A DNA stretch of 51,434 nt from Brevundimonas sp. (lineage in GTDB: Bacteria; Pseudomonadota; Alphaproteobacteria; Caulobacterales; Caulobacteraceae), in assembly GCF_013823285.1 (NCBI RefSeq), contig NZ_PNLV01000006.1, positions 1-51,434 of the forward strand. Direction: 5' to 3'. A program made the position numbers and the translations under genes. Under the pieces are notes generated by a model. It searched no databases and was not told where the DNA came from. It saw only the letters and a list, made by a program, of their open reading frames with translations. Of the stretch, positions 8,031-15,615 are shown one piece after another. Positions within the stretch are counted from its first letter, which is position 1. Every line of letters begins with the position of its first letter.

Positions 8031-8522
8031 ATGGACCGCTCTACGCCCCTGGTCGCCATCGTGATGGGCAGCCGTTCGGACTGGCCCACCATGAAGTGCG
8101 CCGCCGATGCGCTGGATGCGCTCGAAGTCGCCTGGGAGGCGCGCGTCGTCTCGGCCCACCGCACCCCCGACCGGCTGGTCGCCTTCTCGCGCGGCGCGAA
8201 GGCTGAAGGGTTCAAGGTCATCATCGCGGGCGCGGGCGGCGCGGCCCACCTGCCGGGCATGGTCGCCTCCATGACCGAGCTGCCGGTGCTGGGCGTGCCG
8301 GTGAAGTCCAGGGCGCTGAAGGGGCTCGATTCCCTGCTCTCCATCGTCCAGATGCCCGGCGGCGTGCCGGTGGGGACCCTGGCCATCGGCGAGGCGGGCG
8401 CCACTAATGCCGGCCTGCTCGCCGCCCAGATTCTGGCCCTGTCGGACGAGGCCCTGGCCGGACGATTGGCGAAATGGCGCGCGGACCTGACCGCTTCGGT
8501 CGCGGAGACCGTCGAGGACTGA
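8031..8522 (+). CDS. purE: 5-(carboxyamino)imidazole ribonucleotide mutase PurE
   Basis: A 163-residue class I PurE that rearranges N5-CAIR to CAIR in purine biosynthesis. The N-terminal [14 protein letters not shown] and [10 protein letters not shown] contain the phosphate-binding SRSD and the catalytic His of [20 protein letters not shown] and [17 protein letters not shown] are further signatures. A good ribosome-binding site (CGGAGGG) precedes ATG 8031. The stop codon overlaps the purK start (TGATG), so the two are translationally coupled and act in sequence. Confidence 0.97.
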   Translation: MDRSTPLVAIVMGSRSDWPTMKCAADALDALEVAWEARVVSAHRTPDRLVAFSRGAKAEGFKVIIAGAGGAAHLPGMVASMTELPVLGVPVKSRALKGLDSLLSIVQMPGGVPVGTLAIGEAGATNAGLLAAQILALSDEALAGRLAKWRADLTASVAETVED

Positions 8523-9601
8523 TGGCGCAGTTCCCTCTCGCTCCCGGCTCCAGCATCGGCATTCTCGGCGGCGGCCAGCTGGGCCGGATGCTGTCGCAGG
8601 CGGCCTCGCGGCTGGGCTTCGACGTGGTGATCCTCGATCCGCAAGCCGAAAGCCCGGCGGGCCGGGTGTCGCGCCAGCAGATCACCGCCCCGTTCGACGA
8701 CCCCGACGCGCTGGAGGCGCTGGGCCGGCTGTCCGACGTGGTGACTTTCGAGTTCGAGAACGTGCCCTCGGCGGCGGTGGACCTGCTGGCCGTCAACGGC
8801 GCGGCGGTGGCGCCGGGCCCCACGGCCCTTGCCGTGGCGCAGGACCGCTCGGCGGAAAAGACCTTCCTCAACGCCGTGGGCGCCGCGACGGTGGACTTCG
8901 CCTCCATCGATTCGGCCGAAGACATCGTCGCCGCCCTGCCCCGCATCGGCCTGCCCGCCCTGCTCAAGACCCGGCGCGAAGGCTATGACGGCAAGGGCCA
9001 GGCCTGGGTGCGCTCGGCCGACGAGGCCGAAGCCGCCTTCGAGGCCATCGGCGGCGCCCCCGCCATTCTTGAGGCGAAGGCCGATTTCGTGCGCGAGCTG
9101 TCCATCATCGCCGCGCGCGGACTGGAGGGCGAGATCGCCGTCTATCCCTTGGGCGAGAACCGCCACGCCGACGGCATCCTGCGCACCACCCTCGCCCCCG
9201 CAGAGGTGCGCCCCGACACCGCCGCCCGCGCCCGCGAGATCGCCGAGGCCATTCTGGACGGCCTGGCCTATGTGGGCGTCATCGGGGTGGAGCTGTTCGA
9301 GCTGGCCGACGGGACACTGCTGGTCAACGAGATCGCCCCCCGGGTGCACAACACCGGCCACTGGACCCAGGACGGCTGCCTCTGCGACCAGTTCGAGCAG
9401 CACATCCGCGCCATCGCCGGCTGGCCGCTGGGATCAACAGACGCCCTGGCCCGGGTGGAGATGACCAACCTGCTGGGCGAGGACGTCCTCGACTGGCCCG
9501 CCCTGTCCGCCGACCCCGCCGCGCGCCTGCACCTCTACGGCAAGGGCGAGGCGCGCCCCGGGCGCAAGATGGGGCATGTGAACCGGGTGCGGAAACTCTA
9601 G
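8522..9601 (+). CDS. purK: 5-(carboxyamino)imidazole ribonucleotide synthase PurK
   Basis: A 359-residue ATP-grasp enzyme that carboxylates AIR to N5-CAIR using ATP and bicarbonate, feeding PurE encoded just upstream. Features are the N-terminal IGILGGGQLGRML, the ATP-grasp segments LLKTRREGYDGKGQ and EAKADFVRELSII, and the metal and substrate region GVELFELADG...NEIAPRVHNTGHWT. Length is normal. The start, ATG 8522, overlaps the purE stop. The TAG stop at 9599-9601 is followed immediately by DUF559 element B, so the original transcription end may have been displaced; the element's hairpin at 9604-9625 could now serve as terminator. Confidence 0.97.
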   Translation: MAQFPLAPGSSIGILGGGQLGRMLSQAASRLGFDVVILDPQAESPAGRVSRQQITAPFDDPDALEALGRLSDVVTFEFENVPSAAVDLLAVNGAAVAPGPTALAVAQDRSAEKTFLNAVGAATVDFASIDSAEDIVAALPRIGLPALLKTRREGYDGKGQAWVRSADEAEAAFEAIGGAPAILEAKADFVRELSIIAARGLEGEIAVYPLGENRHADGILRTTLAPAEVRPDTAARAREIAEAILDGLAYVGVIGVELFELADGTLLVNEIAPRVHNTGHWTQDGCLCDQFEQHIRAIAGWPLGSTDALARVEMTNLLGEDVLDWPALSADPAARLHLYGKGEARPGRKMGHVNRVRKL

Positions 9602-10097
9602 TTCTCCTCCCCGCCTGCGGGGAGGGGGACCGCGCGGGCGACTCAGCCCGCGGGGTGGAGGGGGCGGCTCGGTGTTTGAGGCAAACGCGCCTCGGCCGCA
9701 TCTCCGATCTAGCCCAGCACATCCACCAGATGGTCCCGCACATCGGACGCGGCGATCCGCAGCACCTTGATGCCCTGCAGGGCCAGCCATTCCGTCCGGC
9801 GTTCATCGTGGGCGCCGCGCTCAGCGGTCAGGTGCGAGGCGCCGTCCACCTCGACCGCCAGCTTGGCGGCAGAGCAATAGAAGTCGAGGATGTAGGGGCC
9901 GATCGGGTGCTGGCGGCGGAACTTCAGTCCGCGCAGTTTTCGGCCTCTGAGTGCGACGTAGAGCCGGGCTTCCGGCGGGGTCAGTTCGCGTCTGAACCGT
10001 CGCGCACGCTCATGGGATTTGCTGTCCGCCATCGGCGTCGCCCCCTCCACCACGCCCTGTCGGGCGCGGTCCCCCTCCCCATGAATGGGGAGGAGAA
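9602..10097 (-). mobile_element. DUF559 element, copy B (inverted relative to copy A)
   Basis: A 496-bp unit homologous end to end with copy A but in opposite orientation. The terminal inverted repeats are 10039-10097 (5' side of its gene) and 9602-9667 (3' side). It exactly fills the gap between the purK stop (9599-9601) and the COQ9 stop (10099-10101). TCTA occurs at 9597-9600 and again at 10098-10101, which could be a 4-bp target duplication or simply the two stop codons. The internal hairpin sequences, the GGGGGACCGCGC core and the GTGGAGGGGG inner ends are conserved with copy A. Confidence 0.8.
9709..10032 (-). CDS. DUF559 endonuclease-domain protein, copy B (shorter C-terminus)
   Basis: A 107-residue DUF559 protein starting at ATG 10032, with GGAGGGGG from the terminal repeat as ribosome-binding site 8 bases upstream. 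It keeps E21, D50, E61, D63 and H67. Against copy A there are 4 amino-acid changes (A54S and three late Arg-Leu, Val-Ile, Met-Leu swaps) but 18 synonymous codon changes, so both proteins appear to have been under selection since they split. Where copy A has TGG, this copy has TAG (9709-9711). Beyond that stop, about 20 more codons remain open and similar to copy A up to the terminal repeat. The nuclease core is complete, so I call it a gene, not a pseudogene. Confidence 0.8.
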   Translation of the reverse strand: MADSKSHERARRFRRELTPPEARLYVALRGRKLRGLKFRRQHPIGPYILDFYCSAAKLAVEVDGASHLTAERGAHDERRTEWLALQGIKVLRIAASDVRDHLVDVLG

Positions 10098-10098
10098 T

Positions 10099-10737
10099 CT
10101 ACCCCCGATACCGCATCCTACCGAGCCACTCCGTCGCCTTCCTCAGCGGGGCGTCGAAGTCCTTGCCGGCTTTCCACTTCTCGAAGGTCATGACGTTGTC
10201 GATGCGGCGCTGGACGAAGGCCTCGGCGGCTTCGCGGCCGTCGAACCAGCGCATGGTCAGGGCCGGGATCAGGATGCCCGACAGGATCATGCGCTTGGAG
10301 TAGTGATTCTCGTCCGTGGCCGTGTCGCCGGCCCAGCGCCAGATGCGGTCGGCGCTCTCCCATGCCAGCTCCAGCCCCAGATCGACGTTTGTCGGCAGGG
10401 CCAGGAAGCCGGCGCAGCGGCGGGCCGCCTCCAGATCCGCCGCCCCGGCTTCCATGCGGGCCGAGACCCCGGCGAAGATGCGCTCGCGGATCTTCAGGCC
10501 CTCGGACGACAGGCCCTCCAGCGCGCGGGCGTCATGGCGGCGCGACAGCAGGGCGGCCAGATCGCGCGGTCCGTTGGGCAGCAGCAGCTCCTCGTCCCCG
10601 CGCGACAGGCCCTGGGCCTCGCAGGCGGCGCGCACCAGGCGGCGGTTCCAGCCCAGCGCCCGCGCGCGCTCCACGGCGGCGTCCAGCACCGCCTGCTCCA
10701 TGCGGTCAGCCCAGTCGGGTTCCGTGCTCGTGTTCAT
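10099..10737 (-). CDS. COQ9-family ubiquinone biosynthesis protein
   Basis: A 212-residue protein of the COQ9 family, also described as the rpsU-divergently transcribed protein; it is indeed divergent from rpsU here. COQ9 binds lipid and presents demethoxy-ubiquinone intermediates to the hydroxylase Coq7. Matching segments are [16 protein letters not shown], the [12 protein letters not shown] helix, and a conserved C-terminal part with [21 protein letters not shown] and [21 protein letters not shown] Coq7-like gene is 3.4 kb away at 14155. Its stop codon abuts DUF559 element B, so its 3' untranslated region is now element sequence. Confidence 0.92.
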   Translation of the reverse strand: MNTSTEPDWADRMEQAVLDAAVERARALGWNRRLVRAACEAQGLSRGDEELLLPNGPRDLAALLSRRHDARALEGLSSEGLKIRERIFAGVSARMEAGAADLEAARRCAGFLALPTNVDLGLELAWESADRIWRWAGDTATDENHYSKRMILSGILIPALTMRWFDGREAAEAFVQRRIDNVMTFEKWKAGKDFDAPLRKATEWLGRMRYRG

Positions 10738-10924
10738 GCCAGTAGATTACGCCCGGGCCGCGCGCGTGGCGAGCCTGCATCACAATCTGCGTCCTTTGGA
10801 CCGGAAACCTAGACAGGCTCAAACCGTTCGTGTATCCGCACGCCTTCCTTGCGGGAGCCCGCCTTCCGCGAGAAATTGTTTTTTGTTCGCCCGTCTCCCT
10901 TGGATAAGGACGCGGCGGGCGGCC

Positions 10925-10939
10925 AAAGGAGAGATACCC
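10925..10939 (+). promoter_or_regulatory. Ribosome-binding site deciding the rpsU start
   Basis: AAAGGAGAG at 10925-10933 is a near-perfect Shine-Dalgarno sequence. Its GGAG ends 8 bases before the CTG at 10940. No ATG, GTG or TTG lies at a suitable in-frame distance, so this site supports CTG as the start codon. Confidence 0.75.
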
Positions 10940-11170
10940 CTGGTTCAGATTTTCGTTCGCGACAACAATGTCGATCAGGCGCTCAAGGCGCTCAAGAAGA
11001 AGATGCAGCGCGAAGGCAGCTTCCGTGAGATGAAGCGCCACGTGCATTACGAAAAGCCGTCGGAAAAGCGCGCCCGTCAAAAGGCCGAGGCCGTGCGCCG
11101 CGCCCGCAAGCTGGCCCGCAAGCGCGCCCAGCGCGAGGGTCTGCTGCCCGCGCCGCCGCCGCGCCGCTAA
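10940..11170 (+). CDS. rpsU: 30S ribosomal protein S21 with apparent CTG start codon
   Basis: A 76-residue S21. The sequence [20 protein letters not shown], then [20 protein letters not shown] and a basic C-terminus, is the standard alphaproteobacterial form, normally beginning Met-Val-Gln. Here the codon before Val-Gln is CTG at 10940-10942, placed 8 bases after a strong GGAG. Upstream in-frame codons (GAG ATA CCC) offer only ATA. So either the gene uses CTG initiation, or one A-to-C change or base-call error replaced ATG. S21 sits near the Shine-Dalgarno duplex in the 30S subunit, so weak initiation could reduce S21 supply. A strong terminator follows at 11196. Confidence 0.93.
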   Translation: MVQIFVRDNNVDQALKALKKKMQREGSFREMKRHVHYEKPSEKRARQKAEAVRRARKLARKRAQREGLLPAPPPRR

Positions 11171-11195
11171 GGCAGGACGACTGCTGAAACGATCA

Positions 11196-11225
11196 GGCCG
11201 CCCCGGTTCGCCGGGGCGGCCTTTT
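11196..11225 (+). terminator. Rho-independent terminator of rpsU
   Basis: GGCCGCCCCGG (11196-11206) pairs perfectly over 11 bp with 11211-11221 around a TTCG tetraloop, followed by TTTT. It lies 25 bases after the rpsU stop and before the convergent ABC transporter genes. Confidence 0.93.
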
Positions 11226-11244
11226 CACGTTGGGACAGCGGGGA

Positions 11245-12699
11245 TCATCCCTCCCGCTTCAGAACCCGGCCCAGGCTCTTCCACTCCAGCTTGACCCCCG
11301 ACAGGGCCCCGGCGCGGAAGGCGCGGCCCGCCAGCCAGGTGATCACCACCACGGTCACCAGCATGCCGGCCATGGTGCCGATGATCTCGACCAGCGGCGG
11401 TCCCGACGGCGCCCGCGCGCTCATCAGGAACGGGGTGAACAGGGGCACCCAGGACAGCACCTTGACCACCATGGCGTCCGGGTTGCGCATGGCCATCTGC
11501 ATGACCAGCAGCGGCACAATCAGGATCATCATGATCGGCCCGATCAGGGTCTGGGCCTCGCGCGGCGTCTCGCAGAACGCCCCGATGGCGGCGAACATCA
11601 CCGCGTACATCAGGTAGCCGCCCGCCAGATAGGCGAACAGATACAGCAGCAGACCATCCTTCATCAGCACCGCGGCCACGTCCGCGCCGATCTGGGGAAT
11701 CAGGGCCGCGAACCCGGCCGCGCCCATGGCGCCCCAGGCCAGCAGCACCGTCCCGGTCAGGGCGGCCACGCCCAGCACCTTGCCCGCCAGAATCTCGGTG
11801 GATGAGGCTGACGACATCAGCACCTCCATCACCTTGTTGGCCTTCTCCTCCATGACGCTGTTCATCAGCATGGACGCCCCGGTCACCACCAGCGACCACA
11901 ACAGGAAGCCCAGGGCGAAGCCGATGATGCCGGGCAGGCGGTCGCGCATGGCGACCTGGCCGCCGCTGGCGCTGGCGGGCGAGAACAGCTGCACCTGCGG
12001 CCGGAACCGCTGCACGTCGTCCACCACCACGTCGGCGACGCCCGCGCCGGTCAGGGCCTCGCGCCGGTTGACCTCGACCAGGGCCGACCGCACCGCGTCC
12101 TCCACCGTGTCGTTGGTGGCCCGGCGCGACCACACCACCGCCGAGGGCGCGCCGTCGACCCGGTTCAGAATCACCGCCGAATCCAGCCGCACCTCGCCCG
12201 GCAGCAGGCGCTCGCCCTCGAACCACGGAGCCAGCATGGCCGCCGGATCCTCGGTGGACGCCAGCTCGGTCAGCCCGGCCGGCGCCGGGTCCATGATGCG
12301 GATGCGTTCGCGCGGCGTGCTGAATCCCGCAGCCGCCTGGGGCGCGACGCGCCTGAGCTCCGCCAGTCCGGCCTCATAGCCCTCCCGCTCAGTCCGGTCG
12401 CGCACGGCGTCGGCCGCTTCGGGCCCGGCCTCGATACGGGCTGCGGCGCGCAGGGCCTGCGCCTGACGCCCCAGGGCCTCGCGGTCCAGAGCGGCGCGCA
12501 CAGCGGCGGTCAGGGACGGCCCCTCGCCGGGCGCCTCCACCAACACCACTTCACGCACCGGCTCGGACCGCTCCATCAGAAAGGGCACAGAGCCGCCCAG
12601 AACGGCGAAGAACGGCAGGGCCAGCAGCGACAGCCAGAACCCGACCGTGCGGGCGTAGGCCAGATATTCGCGGCGGGCGATCAACAGGGCGCGTTTCAT
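11245..12699 (-). CDS. ABC-2 type exporter permease
   Basis: A 484-residue membrane subunit with one N-terminal transmembrane segment (TVGFWLSLLALPFFAVLGG), a large extracytoplasmic domain of about 220 residues, then roughly five to six membrane segments ([59 protein letters not shown] and others). This is the NatB/YhaP-like ABC-2 layout. The phrase MNSVMEEKANKVMEVLMSSAS is characteristic. Its ATG overlaps the stop of the ATPase gene by 4 bp, so they form one complex. The exported substrate (sodium, drug or envelope compound) cannot be told from sequence. Confidence 0.9.
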   Translation of the reverse strand: MKRALLIARREYLAYARTVGFWLSLLALPFFAVLGGSVPFLMERSEPVREVVLVEAPGEGPSLTAAVRAALDREALGRQAQALRAAARIEAGPEAADAVRDRTEREGYEAGLAELRRVAPQAAAGFSTPRERIRIMDPAPAGLTELASTEDPAAMLAPWFEGERLLPGEVRLDSAVILNRVDGAPSAVVWSRRATNDTVEDAVRSALVEVNRREALTGAGVADVVVDDVQRFRPQVQLFSPASASGGQVAMRDRLPGIIGFALGFLLWSLVVTGASMLMNSVMEEKANKVMEVLMSSASSTEILAGKVLGVAALTGTVLLAWGAMGAAGFAALIPQIGADVAAVLMKDGLLLYLFAYLAGGYLMYAVMFAAIGAFCETPREAQTLIGPIMMILIVPLLVMQMAMRNPDAMVVKVLSWVPLFTPFLMSARAPSGPPLVEIIGTMAGMLVTVVVITWLAGRAFRAGALSGVKLEWKSLGRVLKREG

Positions 12700-13649
12700 C
12701 GGGCGGCCTCCTCGGTCCGGTGACCCTGATCCTGATCCGGGTCCGCCCCGGTCAGGCCGATGAAGGCGTCGTGCAGGCTGGGCTCGCGCATCTGGAAGGT
12801 GCGCACATCCAGGCCCTGGACGAAGGCCGCCTTCAGCGCCTCCTGTCCCGCGCCGCCCGCTTTCAGGGTCGCCCGGATGCGGCGCGTTTCGCCCAGATCC
12901 TCGCTCTCCACCGAGACCACGCCCGGCAGGGCCGCGACGACGTCCGGCGCGATGGCGCCTTCCAGCTCCAGATAGCGCGGCGCCGTGGCCCGCGCCTCAT
13001 CCACCGTGCCCTCGAACGCCTTCTGCCCGCCCGCGATCAGGACCACCTTGTCGCACAGCCGCTCGGCGTGCTGCATCACATGGGTCGAGAACAGCACCGT
13101 GGCCCCCTTCGACGCGATGTCGCGGATCATAACCTCCAGCCCCTGCTGGTTCATGGGGTCCAGTCCGGAGAACGGCTCGTCCAGGATCACGAACTCCGGC
13201 TCGTGCGCCAGGGCGGCGATCAGCTGGACCTTCTGGGCCATGCCCTTGGACAGGTCCTTCATCTTCTTGTTCGACGCCTCGCCCAGCCCCTGGGCCTCCA
13301 GCATGACCCGGGCCCGGCGGCGGCCCTCGCCCAGCGGCACGCCCTTCAGACCGGCGAAGAAGGCGATGGCGTCCACCGGCGTCATCTTGCGGTACAGGCC
13401 GCGCTCCTCGGGCAGGAAGCCGATGCGGTCGCGCACCTTGCGCCCGTCGTTCGCCCCAAGGATTTCCACGCGCCCCGAGGTGGCCGGGGTCAGGCCCAGG
13501 ATCATGCGGATGGTCGAGGTCTTGCCCGCCCCGTTCGGTCCCAGAAAGCCGCAGATGGACCCCTTGGGAACCTGAAAGCTCAGATCACGCACGGCCTGAA
13601 AGGCGCCGTACCGCTTGCTGACATCCGTAAGTGCGAGCGCCGGACCCAT
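12696..13649 (-). CDS. ABC-2 type exporter ATP-binding protein
   Basis: A 317-residue ATPase. It has Walker A GPNGAGKTST, signature LSKGMAQKVQL, Walker B FVILDEPFSGLDP, and the H-loop LFSTHVMQHAE, followed by a C-terminal extension of about 100 residues typical of NatA-like exporters. I chose ATG 13649, preceded by GGGGAGG, rather than longer upstream starts that are not protein-like. It is translationally coupled to the permease gene downstream by ATGA. It drives the permease encoded at 11245-12699. Confidence 0.93.
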   Translation of the reverse strand: MGPALALTDVSKRYGAFQAVRDLSFQVPKGSICGFLGPNGAGKTSTIRMILGLTPATSGRVEILGANDGRKVRDRIGFLPEERGLYRKMTPVDAIAFFAGLKGVPLGEGRRRARVMLEAQGLGEASNKKMKDLSKGMAQKVQLIAALAHEPEFVILDEPFSGLDPMNQQGLEVMIRDIASKGATVLFSTHVMQHAERLCDKVVLIAGGQKAFEGTVDEARATAPRYLELEGAIAPDVVAALPGVVSVESEDLGETRRIRATLKAGGAGQEALKAAFVQGLDVRTFQMREPSLHDAFIGLTGADPDQDQGHRTEEAAR

Positions 13650-13769
13650 GCCGCCTCCCCTGTTCGCGAACACCATGACTAACCCGCTTCTCCGTCGCCC
13701 GCCAACCGTGGCCGTTGACGGGACTTGCGCGGCGGCGGATTGTCGATCGGGGCTTTCAGGGAGAGGGAT

Positions 13770-14171
13770 GTGCTGCGACGAATTCTGGGGACGCTGGCGG
13801 GGGTCGTGCTGGCCGTCGTCATCACCAGCCTGTGGGAGATGACCGCCCACTATCTGATGCCGCCGCCGCCCACGCGGCTGGACGTGGCGCCCGGCGCGCC
13901 GACCCTGGCCGCGGTCATCGTCGGCTATGGCGTCGCCACCTTTCTGGGCGCCCTGACGGCCGCGCGCCTGGCGCGGGTCGACTGGGCGGCGCTGATCGTG
14001 GGCGGGCTGATGATGGCGTCCGTGATCGCCCTGGTGGTCCTGATGCCCCACCCGCTCTGGTTCCCGGCCCTGTCCCTGGCGGTGATGGCGGTGGCGACCT
14101 TCGCGGCGCGACACCTGAGCCTGGGGATGGGCGCGTACAGTCCGTCAGCGGCCTTTGACCAATCAACCTGA
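13770..14171 (+). CDS. Small membrane protein of unknown function, four predicted helices
   Basis: A 133-residue protein with four hydrophobic segments: ILGTLAGVVLAVVITSLW, ptLAAVIVGYGVATFLGALTAA, WAALIVGGLMMASVIALVVLM and FPALSLAVMAVATFAA. I do not recognise a named family with confidence. GTG 13770 is chosen for its GGGAGAGGG ribosome-binding site and its position before the first helix. The last 17 bases overlap the Coq7-like gene, which suggests coupled expression, although the two genes differ in base composition. It is divergent from the ABC exporter genes. Confidence 0.75.
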   Translation: MLRRILGTLAGVVLAVVITSLWEMTAHYLMPPPPTRLDVAPGAPTLAAVIVGYGVATFLGALTAARLARVDWAALIVGGLMMASVIALVVLMPHPLWFPALSLAVMAVATFAARHLSLGMGAYSPSAAFDQST

Positions 14172-14730
14172 CGAGGCGACGCGCCTGATTAGACGAATCC
14201 TGCGTGTGAACCATGCAGGTGAACACGGCGCTGTCTCGATATATCAGGCGCAACTGCGCGGCCTGAACAAGGCGGATGGCGAACTCGGCGCATGGCTGAA
14301 TGAGACGCTGGATCATGAACTGCGTCACCGGACAGCTTTCCAGGACGCCATGCCGCAGCGGGGCGCCAAACCTTGCCGCGCCCTGGTGATATGGAAAAGC
14401 GGAGGAAGTCTTCTGGGGTGGCTCTCTTCGGCCTTCGGAAGAGTCGGCGTGCTGGTCTGCACGCAAGCCGTAGAAGAGACGGTTCACCGTCATCTGCTGG
14501 AGCAGATCAGCTTCCTTGACCGCGCAGATCCCGAACTGGCTGATATCGTCCGGGATATCCTCAAGGAGGAAGTGGATCATCTCGTCTATGCGCGTGATCG
14601 CCTTCCACAACGCTCACTGGTTCTGCGTATGGCTCGAGCGCTTGTCAGCCTGGCCACCGAAACCCTTATCGCCATATCGACCAGAGGCGACTCATTCAGA
14701 CTGCGCCACGACCTGAAAGACGCAGCCTAA
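14155..14730 (+). CDS. coq7: Coq7-family demethoxyubiquinone hydroxylase
   Basis: A 191-residue di-iron enzyme that hydroxylates 2-octaprenyl-3-methyl-6-methoxy-benzoquinol in ubiquinone synthesis. The iron ligands are visible: Glu in NHAGEHGAVSIY, Glu and His in DHELRHRTAF, Glu and the VEET/H region in TQAVEETVHRHLLEQ, and Glu and His in ILKEEVDHL. The start is a TTG at 14155 with no clear Shine-Dalgarno; a later GTG within LRVNHAG is possible but would cut into the conserved region. Codon third positions are visibly less GC-rich than in neighbours, suggesting transfer or relaxed codon selection. Its stop overlaps the convergent M23 gene. Confidence 0.88.
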   Translation: MTNQPDEATRLIRRILRVNHAGEHGAVSIYQAQLRGLNKADGELGAWLNETLDHELRHRTAFQDAMPQRGAKPCRALVIWKSGGSLLGWLSSAFGRVGVLVCTQAVEETVHRHLLEQISFLDRADPELADIVRDILKEEVDHLVYARDRLPQRSLVLRMARALVSLATETLIAISTRGDSFRLRHDLKDAA

Positions 14731-15389
14731 CCCCGCGCCCGGTCGCCCGGGATGCGCACCGCGAACTCGCGGCCCAGATAGTTGGCGGGGTTCAGACGCG
14801 CGCCGCCCCGGCGAATCTCGAAATGCAGGTGCGGGCCGGTAGAGTAGCCGGTGGAGCCCACCTTGCCCACGACCTGACCGGCCGCCACCTCGGCACCGGT
14901 CTGCACGTCCACGGCGCTCATGTGGGCGTAGAAGCTGCGCAGGCCGTTGGGGTGGCGCACCTCCACATAGCGGCCATAGCCAGCGCGGTCATAGCCCACG
15001 GCCGTGACCACGCCCTCGGACGTAGCCAGCACCGGGGTGCCCGTGGGCGCGGCGATGTCGATCCCGGCGTGATGGCGGGCGCCGGGCTCGCCCGCCAGAC
15101 GGCGGGTCCCGAAGCGCGAATTGATGGGATGGCTCTTGATGGGAAGGTCGAAGCTGATGATGCGGACGGGCGGACCCATGTCCTTGGCCTCGGCGATCAG
15201 GGGCGGGGCCATGGGCCGCTCCGCCACGGGCTTGTCCACCGCCACGGCCACATGCATGGCCTGAGGCGCGGCGGCCATGGCCATCACGGCGACGGCCGCC
15301 AGACCGAGGGTCTGGCCGGAATGGGTGAGGAAAGACCTCGCAGTCGGCAATAGTCGTCGCAAGCGGCGGCTCCGTCGGCGGCGTGACAA
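14727..15389 (-). CDS. M23 (LytM) family peptidase, membrane-anchored
   Basis: A protein of about 220 residues. An Arg-rich N-terminus (SRRRRSRRLRRLL) precedes one hydrophobic segment (LGLAAVAVMAMAAAPQA), then an extracytoplasmic M23 domain. The zinc motif residues are present: HHAGIDIAA (H and D) and GPHLHFEIR (HLH), with SRFGTRR before them. Such proteins cut peptidoglycan crosslinks. The start is uncertain: no ATG lies before the hydrophobic segment, so I use TTG 15389, which keeps the basic stretch that fits inside-positive topology. Its 3' end overlaps the coq7 stop by 3 bases. Confidence 0.82.
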   Translation of the reverse strand: MSRRRRSRRLRRLLPTARSFLTHSGQTLGLAAVAVMAMAAAPQAMHVAVAVDKPVAERPMAPPLIAEAKDMGPPVRIISFDLPIKSHPINSRFGTRRLAGEPGARHHAGIDIAAPTGTPVLATSEGVVTAVGYDRAGYGRYVEVRHPNGLRSFYAHMSAVDVQTGAEVAAGQVVGKVGSTGYSTGPHLHFEIRRGGARLNPANYLGREFAVRIPGDRARG

Positions 15390-15565
15390 GCTCGTAAAAG
15401 CTCGATGGAAAGATCGCCGCGCGGGTCTCCGAGAGACCCGAAACCTCCGATCAGGAGGTCGGCGACCTGATCGAGGGGGCGTTGTGCGGGGCCGATGGGG
15501 CCATTTATGGGCGCCGCCTGCGACAGACCGCCGCACCGGCGCAACCTTTTGGCGCCCTCGCAGAA

Positions 15566-15594
15566 ACGGCGGAGAGCGCGAAGCCCTCCGCCGT
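15566..15594. terminator. Hairpin terminator after the autotransporter gene
   Basis: ACGGCGGAG (15566-15574) pairs with CTCCGCCGT (15586-15594) around an 11-base loop. It lies 22 bases past the stop of the minus-strand autotransporter gene and is followed by TTTCTG in that direction. It is T-rich on the plus side too. Confidence 0.65.
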
Positions 15595-15615
15595 CTGTTC
15601 TTTAATCCTGCGCGA

